A stretch of 23,299 nucleotides of DNA from Minisyncoccota bacterium (lineage in GTDB: Bacteria; Patescibacteriota; Minisyncoccia; Phycocordibacterales; UBA9973). This document shows positions 6,877-13,955 of this stretch, one piece after another; positions within the stretch are counted from its first letter, which is position 1, and each line of letters opens with the position of its first letter. Made by a program: the position numbers and the translations under genes. The notes beneath the pieces were generated by a model. That model had not been told where the DNA came from and ran no database searches. It saw nothing but the letters and a program-made list of their open reading frames with translations. Location: the NCBI GenBank assembly GCA_030157745.1, contig JAOAUE010000003.1, forward strand, positions 8,372 to 31,670, given 5' to 3'.

Positions 6877-6903
6877 ACACCTGTTTTTTGCAGGTGTTTT
6901 TTT
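6877..6903 (+). terminator. Intrinsic terminator of unknown gene at 6351
   Basis: ACACCTG / CAGGTGT (7 bp, perfect), loop TTTTTTG, followed by seven T. Confidence 0.85.
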
Positions 6904-6907
6904 ATTT

Positions 6908-7035
6908 AGGTTCGAACTTCTAAAAAGCCTGCCGGCCCTCACGAATTTTCGGGAGCAGGCAGGCGAACTTTGGACAGTTTACGCTGAGCAGTTCGACAGG
7001 CTCACTGTGAACTTACCGAAGCGATGTTCGAAAAA
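6908..7035. repeat. Long junction repeat, copy 2
   Basis: Second copy of the element at 5551-5676, with GGTTCGAACTT at the left, GCCTGCC / GGCAGGC hairpin (6927-6933 / 6958-6964), the GTTCGACAG / CTGTGAAC hairpin, and GATGTTCGAA at the right end. I count roughly a dozen differences over the repeat, and similarity continues to the TTGACA -35 box. As in copy 1, a terminator precedes it and a promoter follows. Confidence 0.85.
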
Positions 7036-7037
7036 GT

Positions 7038-7065
7038 TTGACAATAGGCAGGTTAGGTGTAAAGT
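7038..7065 (+). promoter_or_regulatory. Promoter of unknown gene at 7084
   Basis: TTGACA (7038-7043), 16 nt, TAAAGT (7060-7065; weaker -10). Same spacing as the two preceding units. Confidence 0.6.
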
Positions 7066-7083
7066 GAACAAAAAACAAACAAA

Positions 7084-7656
7084 ATGGAAATAAAAACTAT
7101 CGCTGAATTCACGCAAATACTTGCGGACACCCAGAAATCTTTTGAAACCTTTACTTTAATGGAAAATAAACTGTTTCTTAAAAGAATTAATGCACTTATT
7201 GAGCTCATTCACGGAGAACGTTCAAAGCATGAAATGAATTATTCCTCTTCAGACATTGAAGTAGAAGTCATCCAATGTAAACACAAGCTGCAGATAACGA
7301 TTCTTTCGCAGATGATAAATTGCCAGGAATACGAAAAGGTAAGTATTGAAGAATGTTGGGAAGACTTTGACCTTGCTCATAAACTCGACTTCGGCTCTAT
7401 TACTTGTAATCCCAAAACCGGCTGGTCAAATAGGGGCTTGGCAAGAAAAGCAATGAATCATATATTTGAAACATTATTTACCAAGTTGGATCGGGTATTA
7501 TCAGAGCAACTGTCCAAAGAAAAAAGAATCGAGTACATGAAAAAGCTTAGCGGTCTTTCTGCTCGTTATACACCAGGCACCACACATTACAACAGAGGGA
7601 AAGAGCTTTTGGGTAAATTCGATAAAGGAAAAGTGTTTGAACGTCACTGGGTGTGA
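7084..7656 (+). CDS. Hypothetical protein
   Basis: This 190-residue protein is not recognised. The first 50 residues are helical (IAEFTQILADTQKSFETF ... ALIELIHGERSKHEM); a middle part has strands and four cysteines spread out without CxxC pairing; and the C-terminal half has a helix RGLARKAMNHIFETLFTKLDRVL followed by a basic, Gly/Tyr-rich tail (LSARYTPGTTHYNRGKELLGKF). It is soluble by appearance. It ends with TGA, used as a stop. It is a one-gene unit with its own promoter and terminator. Confidence 0.6.
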   Translation: MEIKTIAEFTQILADTQKSFETFTLMENKLFLKRINALIELIHGERSKHEMNYSSSDIEVEVIQCKHKLQITILSQMINCQEYEKVSIEECWEDFDLAHKLDFGSITCNPKTGWSNRGLARKAMNHIFETLFTKLDRVLSEQLSKEKRIEYMKKLSGLSARYTPGTTHYNRGKELLGKFDKGKVFERHWV

Positions 7657-7676
7657 TTTTTAGTTAGCTTTTTACG

Positions 7677-7705
7677 GCCTTATCTTTTACAAGATGAGGC
7701 TTTTT
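7677..7705 (+). terminator. Intrinsic terminator of unknown gene at 7084
   Basis: GCCTTATCTT / AAGATGAGGC (10 bp with one G-T pair) around TTAC, followed by TTTTT. Confidence 0.88.
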
Positions 7706-7711
7706 CTTTTT

Positions 7712-7778
7712 CTCCAAACTTTGGACTGCCTGCCCCTAATCAGCTTTGCTGTACCGCGGGACTTAAAAGAGTTTGAAG
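7712..7778. repeat. Diverged junction site
   Basis: The left end is TCCAAA-C-TTTGGA (perfect short palindrome) and the right end is AAAAGAGTTTGAAG, whose AGTTTG is complementary to CAAACT. Inside are CTGCCTGCCCC and a hairpin CAGC-TTT-GCTG, recalling the interior of the long repeats. It follows a terminator and T-tract as in the other junctions. The call rests on layout more than on identity. Confidence 0.4.
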
Positions 7779-7786
7779 AAATAAAA

Positions 7787-7814
7787 AAAACGCTCTCTTT
7801 GGCGAAAGCGTTTT
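7787..7814 (-). terminator. Intrinsic terminator of minus-strand gene at 7820
   Basis: On the minus strand AAAACGCT / AGCGTTTT form an 8-bp perfect stem, followed by an uninterrupted run of T. It starts 5 nt after the stop codon. Confidence 0.82.
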
Positions 7815-7819
7815 GTCTT

Positions 7820-8098
7820 CTAAATAAGCTCAAGAGCCTTTTCTATCGATTCCATTTGACACAAATCATTATCATCATACTGTCCTTCAATTTGAGTTTT
7901 TTTATAGGGTTCTTTGTAACCCCATATATACTCAATTTTGAAACACCAGATAACTCTGTTAGCTTCACTATCTATCTTCCATGAATGCCCAATGAAGATA
8001 TTGTGTTTTTCTCTGAACCAGTCCTGGGCGCAACAAACACAATCTCCATTAAATCCTTTTTTACTTAGATTTAAAATTAAATTTTGGCTGAGTTTCAT
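7820..8098 (-). CDS. Hypothetical small cysteine- and tryptophan-rich protein
   Basis: This 92-residue protein is not recognised. It contains a CVCC cluster followed by AQDWF, a His pair region (KHNIFIGHSW) and a run of strands with aromatic residues (RVIWCFKIEYIWGYKEPY), then an acidic C-terminal helix. The Cys/His content could bind metal, but no standard zinc-finger spacing is present. The frame extends upstream only to a GTG at 8122 that lies inside the shared 63-bp segment, so ATG 8098 is preferred, in parallel with the gene at 4708. It is divergent from the gene at 8178. Confidence 0.6.
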   Translation of the reverse strand: MKLSQNLILNLSKKGFNGDCVCCAQDWFREKHNIFIGHSWKIDSEANRVIWCFKIEYIWGYKEPYKKTQIEGQYDDNDLCQMESIEKALELI

Positions 8099-8110
8099 TT
8101 GTACTTTTTT

Positions 8111-8173
8111 AGTTTCCCTCACCTTACAACCTCACCTTGACTTTGTCAATCGGGGAGGGTAGAGTAGGGGAAA
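8111..8173. promoter_or_regulatory. Shared divergent-promoter segment, copy 2
   Basis: 61 of 63 bases match 4724-4786; the two differences are adjacent (CCTCACC against CCTTGCC). TTGACT (8137-8142), 17 nt, TAGAGT (8160-8165) again point to the plus-strand gene, and TTGACA reads on the minus strand. The flanks on both sides are different, so the conserved piece is sharply bounded. Confidence 0.7.
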
Positions 8174-8177
8174 AAAT

Positions 8178-8453
8178 ATGAATACACAAATATTAACCCC
8201 TCTATTTATTTCTGAAGCCTACTGTGATGAAATGATTAAAGATAGTAGCGATAAATCGTTGATCCTTGTTAAAACCTTCGAAAATACACCTCTAGAAAAA
8301 CTAAAAAGAGAGTTAAAATTATTAAGGTGGGAGTCCTTGTGGATCTTAACTACTCTACTTTCTTGCTATAGCGAAAGTTTTAATCAACAGGGGTATAAAA
8401 TGTTCCGTCGCAAAGAACATATTTTTAATCTCCCTTTTTGTTCATGCGTATAG
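8178..8453 (+). CDS. Hypothetical small protein
   Basis: This 91-residue protein is not recognised. It is helical in prediction by eye (TPLEKLKRELKLLRWESLWILTTLLSCYSE) and ends in an aromatic, Cys-containing tail (HIFNLPFCSCV). The middle helix is hydrophobic but interrupted by charges, so a membrane segment is uncertain. An AGGGG stretch 8 nt before the ATG is one of the few purine-rich sequences near a start in this window, but it belongs to the shared 63-bp segment. It is a one-gene unit with a terminator. Confidence 0.5.
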   Translation: MNTQILTPLFISEAYCDEMIKDSSDKSLILVKTFENTPLEKLKRELKLLRWESLWILTTLLSCYSESFNQQGYKMFRRKEHIFNLPFCSCV

Positions 8454-8462
8454 TTAACAAAG

Positions 8463-8487
8463 GCCATCAAAAGATGGCTTTTTATTT
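8463..8487 (+). terminator. Intrinsic terminator of small gene at 8178
   Basis: GCCATC / GATGGC (6 bp, perfect) around AAAA, followed by a T-rich tract. A short palindrome CTCCA-TT-TGGAG (8489-8500) comes next, in the place where the other units have their junction site. Confidence 0.8.
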
Positions 8488-8531
8488 TCTCCATTTGGAG
8501 ACAATAAGTATCTGTGATTGAATAGAAGTAC

Positions 8532-9374
8532 ATGAATGATTCCTCATATATCTCTAACGGGACAAGAGCCAAAAAACATCTCGGGCAACATTTTCTGACT
8601 TCACAAAAGGCGCTTTTTGATATGGTTACAGCTGGGGAAGTACACTCTGGGGACCTAGTTCTGGAGATAGGTCCGGGCAAAGGGGTGCTAACAAAAGAGC
8701 TTCTAGAAAAAGGGGCGCAAGTAATAGCTATAGAAAAAGATACTGATTTGTTGCCTCTCCTAAAAGAAAAATTTGAGAAAGAGATTAGTAAGGAACAACT
8801 ACAAATACTACCCAAAGATATTTTGGCTTTTGACCCTTCTATTCTCAAAGAGTACAAAAAGCCTTATAAGCTCATCGCCAACATTCCATACTATATAACA
8901 GGCGCAATCATCGAGCAGTTCTTAGGAGCAAAGTACCAACCGGAACGTATGGTGCTCTTGATCCAAAAAGAAGTAGCAGAGAGAATAATTGCTCGCAATG
9001 AAAAAACAGGAAACTTGGGAGGCAAACAAAGCATCCTCTCTATCGCTGTATCTGTATACGGGCAACCTAGAGTAGTGTCCAAAGTGCCAGCTGGCGCATT
9101 TTTCCCGCCACCAAAGGTAGACTCAGCTATTATCTCTATAGAAAATATAAATAGAAACTTTTTTGAAGGTATCAGTGAAAAGAAATTTTTTGAGGTTTTG
9201 AAGTTTTGCTTCGGCAGAAAGCGCAAACAACTTCTCGGATCTTTGACTGAGCTTCTAGAAGAGAGAACAAAAGCTATTTCGGCACTTCAAAAAGCTGACA
9301 TACCTACAAAGGCAAGACCAGAAGACCTATCCAAAGAAGACTGGAAGCGACTTTTGCAAGGTATAGAGAGCTAA
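8532..9374 (+). CDS. rsmA: 16S rRNA (adenine1518-N6/adenine1519-N6)-dimethyltransferase RsmA/KsgA
   Basis: This enzyme dimethylates two adjacent adenines in the 3' terminal hairpin of 16S rRNA during 30S maturation. The 280-residue sequence has the family landmarks: KKHLGQHFL (14-22), SAM-binding motif I LEIGPGKG (44-51), acidic motif IEKD (67-70), the catalytic motif NIPYYIT (117-123) and PAGAFFPPPKVDSAI after about residue 180. The C-terminal domain (RKRKQLLGSL, then RPEDLSKEDW) is complete, and the length is typical. It marks the return to core genes after the accessory patch. It reads into the envelope locus with only 25 nt before the next ATG, though that gene has its own -10 box. Confidence 0.97.
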   Translation: MNDSSYISNGTRAKKHLGQHFLTSQKALFDMVTAGEVHSGDLVLEIGPGKGVLTKELLEKGAQVIAIEKDTDLLPLLKEKFEKEISKEQLQILPKDILAFDPSILKEYKKPYKLIANIPYYITGAIIEQFLGAKYQPERMVLLIQKEVAERIIARNEKTGNLGGKQSILSIAVSVYGQPRVVSKVPAGAFFPPPKVDSAIISIENINRNFFEGISEKKFFEVLKFCFGRKRKQLLGSLTELLEERTKAISALQKADIPTKARPEDLSKEDWKRLLQGIES

Positions 9375-9384
9375 AGCTTCGTGT

Positions 9385-9390
9385 TACAAT
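9385..9390 (+). promoter_or_regulatory. -10 box of exported-protein gene at 9400
   Basis: TACAAT with 9 nt (ending in TTTTGTA) to the ATG. The same 9-nt spacing is found at 21250 and 22212. No matching -35 box is seen. Confidence 0.6.
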
Positions 9391-9399
9391 ACTTTTGTA

Positions 9400-9876
9400 A
9401 TGAAAAGACATAGAAATATAACCATAATAACAATCTTCGCAAGTATATTGCTTCTATCAAAAATAGATGTGTTCGCTATATCAAAGATTTCTACATGGAC
9501 AACACCTTTTGGGGGACGTGTTATTTCTTTAGATGTTCCCACTGTTGAATGTCCTGGAGCTATAGGCCAAGGAACAGCTCCGGTTGTACTATCTAGCAAC
9601 CTTGCTGGGATAGCTAGAGCAACAATAGGCTCAACAGGAGCGCAAAGCACTGTAAATAGAATAAACAATATAAGCAGTGGTATTTATCGATCAATCCCTT
9701 TGTATACTTACAAAGTATCTTCAGTAAACGGAGCAATCCTAAAACAGCCTAAGGTTGGGGATTGGATATTGGGTAGACAGTATTTAGTACCAAATATAAA
9801 TGTTTGCGAAACAACACTGTTCGGAGGAGTGCCTTTTCCAGTAGTAAAAACAGATAACTATGGAGTCTCAAGATAG
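9400..9876 (+). CDS. Exported hypothetical protein
   Basis: This 158-residue protein has a clear N-terminal signal sequence (MKRHR, then a hydrophobic stretch, likely cleaved after VFA at residue 26). The mature part is short and Gly/Val/Ile-rich, with three cysteines or fewer, a PFGGRVISLDVP segment at its start and CETTLFGGVPFPV near the end; the Gly-Gly-containing ends look repeated. I recognise no named domain. It opens the T4SS-like locus, has a -10 box just upstream, and its end overlaps the start of the next gene by 17 nt, so the two are probably translated together. A surface or periplasm-side partner of the machine is an inference. Confidence 0.72.
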   Translation: MKRHRNITIITIFASILLLSKIDVFAISKISTWTTPFGGRVISLDVPTVECPGAIGQGTAPVVLSSNLAGIARATIGSTGAQSTVNRINNISSGIYRSIPLYTYKVSSVNGAILKQPKVGDWILGRQYLVPNINVCETTLFGGVPFPVVKTDNYGVSR

Positions 9877-10771
9877 CAATACAAAAATACAAAAGCCGAG
9901 CAAGGCCTTTCTAAAGAGAGGCGGTATTGCCACAGGGATAATAGCCCTCCTTTTGGTTGTCCAGACACCTTGGTTTCAAGGTATCTTTTCAAAAAAAGAC
10001 AAAAAGAATTCGCTGGTAGCACAAGATGCGACGATAGGAGATGTCGTTTCAAAAGATAGCAACAACAACGGTATACCTGACTGGCAAGAGCGCCTATGGG
10101 GACTAGATCCAACCGTTGCAACTACAAATGGTGTGTCGAACAAAACCATAATCGAAGAGAAGAGAAAATCTCTACAAGGACAAGTTCTTGGTGAAGAAAA
10201 TTTGAACGAGACAGATATTGTTGCTCAACAACTCTATGGTGTAACAAGTGCACTAGGTCAATCAGGACTAAATAGCTCGAGCCTGGCTTCTATAGGAGCA
10301 GATCTAGGAGAGTCTATAGAGCTGAAACAGCCAGTCAACAAATACTCAGTCAGCGACATAAAAACGACAAAAACAACCTTTTCGTCTTTGAAAAACTATT
10401 TTAATACTGTTAGTTCTATAGTTTCTAAATACGATGATGATACAGAAGAGATCAGTCTTATAATATCAGCTCTTGAAACAGAAGACTTTAGCAACCTCTC
10501 AAAGCTGACACAAAAATCCATAGACTATAAAAGTCTAAGCAAGCAGTTAAAGGACATAAAGGTACCTGTTGGTGTTTCGGACTATCATTTAAATATCATA
10601 AATGGTCTATATGGTATCGCCGAGAGCTTCGACTACATAGCAGAGCTCGAAGATAACGGTATAAATGCACTCTCTGGTATAAATTCTTATAAAAACTATT
10701 CTTTGCTTATCGAACAAACGTTGATAAGTATGAATGATTATTTCTTAAACTACGGTATAATCAAAGAATAA
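9860..10771 (+). CDS. Membrane-anchored hypothetical protein with a TSP3-like Ca-binding motif
   Basis: The 303-residue protein has a cytoplasmic basic N-terminus, one membrane helix (about 21-38) and an extracytoplasmic body. Just after the membrane, residues 66-77 (DSNNNGIPDWQE) match the thrombospondin type-3/EF-hand-like D-x-N-x-NGxxDxxE calcium-binding loop, followed by the typical GLDPT. The rest is helical and rich in Ser/Asn/Leu with no recognised domain. The start overlaps the previous gene by 17 nt, and the next gene starts 2 nt after its stop, so it is inside an operon. A role as an envelope component of the T4SS-like machine is inferred from position. Confidence 0.72.
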   Translation: MESQDSNTKIQKPSKAFLKRGGIATGIIALLLVVQTPWFQGIFSKKDKKNSLVAQDATIGDVVSKDSNNNGIPDWQERLWGLDPTVATTNGVSNKTIIEEKRKSLQGQVLGEENLNETDIVAQQLYGVTSALGQSGLNSSSLASIGADLGESIELKQPVNKYSVSDIKTTKTTFSSLKNYFNTVSSIVSKYDDDTEEISLIISALETEDFSNLSKLTQKSIDYKSLSKQLKDIKVPVGVSDYHLNIINGLYGIAESFDYIAELEDNGINALSGINSYKNYSLLIEQTLISMNDYFLNYGIIKE

Positions 10772-10773
10772 AT

Positions 10774-13035
10774 ATGAAGAAGACTTTTTCAATACTTCTA
10801 GCAATATCTATCCTCTTGCAACCTGGTTTTGTATTGGCACAAACATCTTCACCAGCAGCCACAATAACACCTGTTAACCCAGCAAACAGCGGTACGTTGC
10901 AACAGGCAAATCAAACTATTTTGAACAACCAAAGAAATGCTTGTTTATCTCAAGGTTTTTATTGGCTATCAAATAACACATGTAGCAGAACTTCTTCTCA
11001 GTCAGCACAAAACCTCCAAAGATTTCGTCCGGGTGTAGATATACAAATGGTTGGTGGAAAAATAGGGGGGATTAGTTTTAGTGGGGTAGGGAGCTCAGTT
11101 TTAGGATGTGTTAACGTCGGAGGAAAAGTAGTAAACGGAATAGGAAGCTTGTTCAAAAATAGCGCAAGTAATATAGCAAAAAGAACAGCATTGAGCTCGG
11201 CTTTGGCCGGGATCGGTTCTGGTATCGAACAAACAGTACCTGTAAAAAGTGAGACAAACGACAAAAAACTTGAAGAAATAAAGAAAAAAGAAACATGTCT
11301 CGATGCTATTGCTAACACTTTGGCAAAACAAGCCTTGGCTCAAGTAACAAACAAAACCCTAGCATGGATAAATACCGGACTAGATGGCAACCCTTTTTAT
11401 GTCAGAAACATAGACTCTTTCTTGGGAGACATAAAAGACCAGCAAGTCAGAAGTTATTTGAATATTGCAAATGATATAAACAAAAGAGACGGTGATGCGG
11501 TAAGTACAAGTGTTACTTATAAAATACTAGAGATGATAACTGGCAGGCAGTACCAAGCACCGACAACACTCACACCACTAGAGCAAAAATATGAAGATTT
11601 CACAAATGATTTTTCAAAAGGGGGTTGGGATTCTTGGTATCGAATGACACAACTAGGAGAAAACCCGATAGCCGGAGTACTAACTACCTCTGAACAACTA
11701 GGGAAAAATATTGCTCAGCAACAAGAGCTGGCAAAACAAGAGCTGGCACAAAGTGGCGGATATCTTTCAGCAAAAAAGTGCGTTCAGTACTACCCATACG
11801 ATCCAATAAATGATGCGGGGGCTATCAACGAGAATGGCAACAATCTAAGGTGTGCCAAATATGAAGTAACAACACCAGGTTCAGCGATACAAGCCCAGGC
11901 AAACACAGTACTGACTTCTTCTACAAGACAACTAGAGGCGGCAGATGAGCTCAACGAAGTTCTTGGTGCTTTTTTTGACAACATGCTAAACAAGCTCATC
12001 CAAAAAGGTCTAAACGGTCTCCATAAAGACACAGCGCGTAGTCTGGGTGGGAACTTCTATAGTCCAAGCCTCATAACTAGCGGAAATGTTGGAGGGTTGT
12101 CTATGGGCTACCAAAGCGTTGATTCTGGTTATAGCACTCAGGACTTTGATATTTCTAGACCACAACAAATAAGAGCTGTTCTGCAAACTCAGTATGACTT
12201 TTTAAGCACAGCACAGGACTCACAAGTAGCACTAGAGAGAATACTTCCTTCTCTTGGAGCACTCGACTATTGTATTCCTGGGCCAAACCCTTCATGGACA
12301 AGCGGTTTGAATGAAAACTACCAGAGCTTTATCAGCTCATTTGAAACACCAACAAAAGGGCGCTCAACTCTGAACGCTATACTTAGCACATTTCCTATTA
12401 TAGGAGGACTTTTTGGAACAGAAGATAAAGAGATTTCTTATGCACTAACTGGCAACCCAATACTCTTTGACAAAGTCACACAAACAAATATCCCGATAAG
12501 CCCTTGGATGTATTTGTACTACACTAGAGACTATAGTCGAGGCGTCAAAAATACAGATGGAGATTGGATAAGAGGATTTATCAACGCTGGTTACGATAGA
12601 ATCGTAAAAAGATACCAGAGAGATTTCACACCGGAGGCCATAACTGCTTTGTTTACCGCAGTTGACCCAAATACTGCTTATGCCACTGGAGCTATAAAAG
12701 AGTCTTTGAAAGAAACAGCAAATCTCATCGACTACAGAGAAGCAATCGCAACTATTGATCCGCAGTATGATGAGATCATTTCACAAAAACAAGACCAAGT
12801 AGCTGAGCTAGAATCTATAAGAGAGGAAGCTTTAGCTATAGTAAAGGTTGCAAAAGCTCGATATATATCTAGCCAAGCAGCAGCAGGAACTCCAGTAAAT
12901 CTATCTTGTATAAACCGAGCATATATAATAGATGAGAGCGATATAGATGCTAGACCTAGACAAGAATCAGATGCTCCAAACCCTATGATAGATAAATACC
13001 TTGAGGCAAATGATTATTTCTACAGAAATCTATAA
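10774..13035 (+). CDS. Large exported hypothetical protein of the T4SS-like locus
   Basis: The 753-residue protein has a signal peptide (MKKTFSILLAISILLQPGFVLA, cleavage before QTSS). The mature part begins with a Thr/Pro/Gln-rich stretch and a short Cys-containing segment (NACLSQGFYWLSNNTC), then a Gly-rich hydrophobic patch (about 92-130), a long helical body, and a C-terminal coiled-coil-like helix (DEIISQKQDQVAELESIREEALAIV). I recognise no named domain. The length and place before the VirB6-like gene suggest an exported structural part of the machine, but that is inference. Two nt separate it from the gene before and 9 nt from the gene after. There is no Shine-Dalgarno. Confidence 0.75.
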   Translation: MKKTFSILLAISILLQPGFVLAQTSSPAATITPVNPANSGTLQQANQTILNNQRNACLSQGFYWLSNNTCSRTSSQSAQNLQRFRPGVDIQMVGGKIGGISFSGVGSSVLGCVNVGGKVVNGIGSLFKNSASNIAKRTALSSALAGIGSGIEQTVPVKSETNDKKLEEIKKKETCLDAIANTLAKQALAQVTNKTLAWINTGLDGNPFYVRNIDSFLGDIKDQQVRSYLNIANDINKRDGDAVSTSVTYKILEMITGRQYQAPTTLTPLEQKYEDFTNDFSKGGWDSWYRMTQLGENPIAGVLTTSEQLGKNIAQQQELAKQELAQSGGYLSAKKCVQYYPYDPINDAGAINENGNNLRCAKYEVTTPGSAIQAQANTVLTSSTRQLEAADELNEVLGAFFDNMLNKLIQKGLNGLHKDTARSLGGNFYSPSLITSGNVGGLSMGYQSVDSGYSTQDFDISRPQQIRAVLQTQYDFLSTAQDSQVALERILPSLGALDYCIPGPNPSWTSGLNENYQSFISSFETPTKGRSTLNAILSTFPIIGGLFGTEDKEISYALTGNPILFDKVTQTNIPISPWMYLYYTRDYSRGVKNTDGDWIRGFINAGYDRIVKRYQRDFTPEAITALFTAVDPNTAYATGAIKESLKETANLIDYREAIATIDPQYDEIISQKQDQVAELESIREEALAIVKVAKARYISSQAAAGTPVNLSCINRAYIIDESDIDARPRQESDAPNPMIDKYLEANDYFYRNL

Positions 13036-13044
13036 AACAAATTT

Positions 13045-13911
13045 ATGAAAAAATCCCTACGTATCATTATCATAATCCTAATAGTACTAAGCTTAATACT
13101 CCTTGGTGCCTGGTCACGCGCTAGAAAACAAGCGGTCAAAAACGGCTATGAAGCTCCAACATTTAGAGCATTTTTGGGACTTGGAACACCAAAATCTTCA
13201 AAACCTAACGACAACAATCAAAATGAAAACTCTTCTGAATTTACAAATGAAGAGGGCACGAACACAGAAAACCAGGACTCGGAAAACCAAACAAGCTCTA
13301 CCCGAAGAAGTATATTTACAAACGGAGTATTTAGCCCAGTTACACCAACAAACACAGCAGGTGGTAGCGGAGTGCCAGCTATCCAAGGAGGTAGTGGTGG
13401 TGCTGTTGGCGGCGGAGGGGGAACTACAGGAGGAGGGGTCGCCGTAACACCGCCTTCTCCACAAACACAACCAGAGTGTAGTGATTCTGATTTGTTCATA
13501 GAATTTACACCAGAGGAGATAAATAGGCTCAACAGTCTAAAAACTAGATTTTTTGCCATTGCAGCGGAGCTACATACAGACGAAGATCTATCAGCAGAAA
13601 TATCCAACTACGACTTATTTAAAACAAAATCAGACAAAATAACTGAACTATCTAATTATTGTTTGCAAAGCCCTGTTTATACATCAGCCAGAGCTTCGTC
13701 ATTAACTGTTCGCGAGCCATATGGAACAACTGTCCCTGGTGGCAACGGTGCTATAAACTATCGCGTCCCAACCCCTTTCTGGAACGATAAATCAAAAGAT
13801 AACAATGCTTTTATTCATCAGGGGCTCAACTGGAGTGGTATATTTTCTGATCCTGACCTAGTATTCCCAGAGAGAAGTATTGAACACGCTCTCAGACTTA
13901 ATCTTTGGTAA
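13045..13911 (+). CDS. Membrane-anchored hypothetical protein with Gly-rich linker
   Basis: The 288-residue protein has one N-terminal membrane helix (about 5-22), a basic juxtamembrane segment, an Asn/Glu/Ser-rich disordered stretch (50-90), a strongly Gly-rich linker (about 108-140) and a compact C-terminal domain (about 148-288) with two cysteines and the ending WSGIFSDPDLVFPERS. Such an anchor-linker-domain layout suits a protein that reaches across the envelope. TATAAA 7 nt before the ATG could give an internal promoter but overlaps the previous gene's end. The end overlaps a possible TTG start of the next gene (13905). Confidence 0.72.
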   Translation: MKKSLRIIIIILIVLSLILLGAWSRARKQAVKNGYEAPTFRAFLGLGTPKSSKPNDNNQNENSSEFTNEEGTNTENQDSENQTSSTRRSIFTNGVFSPVTPTNTAGGSGVPAIQGGSGGAVGGGGGTTGGGVAVTPPSPQTQPECSDSDLFIEFTPEEINRLNSLKTRFFAIAAELHTDEDLSAEISNYDLFKTKSDKITELSNYCLQSPVYTSARASSLTVREPYGTTVPGGNGAINYRVPTPFWNDKSKDNNAFIHQGLNWSGIFSDPDLVFPERSIEHALRLNLW

Positions 13912-13941
13912 AAATATTGTTAACTGCTAGTTTTTTAGTGT

Positions 13942-13947
13942 TATACT
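13942..13947 (+). promoter_or_regulatory. -10 box supporting the GTG start at 13956
   Basis: TATACT ends 8 nt before GTG 13956, matching the spacing before other starts in this locus. ATACTATAT is the reverse complement of the ATATAGTAT motif found before prgI. Confidence 0.45.
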
Positions 13948-13955
13948 ATATAACA

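Noticed and set aside
5551..7035. Calling the junction repeats true integron attC sites
   Set aside because: The ends (CGAACTT / GTTCGAA) do not match RYYYAAC / GTTRRRY, and no integrase gene is in the window. Kept as a cassette-like hypothesis only.
7820..8453. Toxin-antitoxin pair from two small genes
   Set aside because: The genes are divergent rather than in tandem, and neither product shows a known toxin or antitoxin motif.
13218..13607. Minus-strand frame of 129 codons with Pro-rich product
   Set aside because: It is the reverse reading of the Gly-rich linker in the anchored protein at 13045 and has no promoter or plausible composition.
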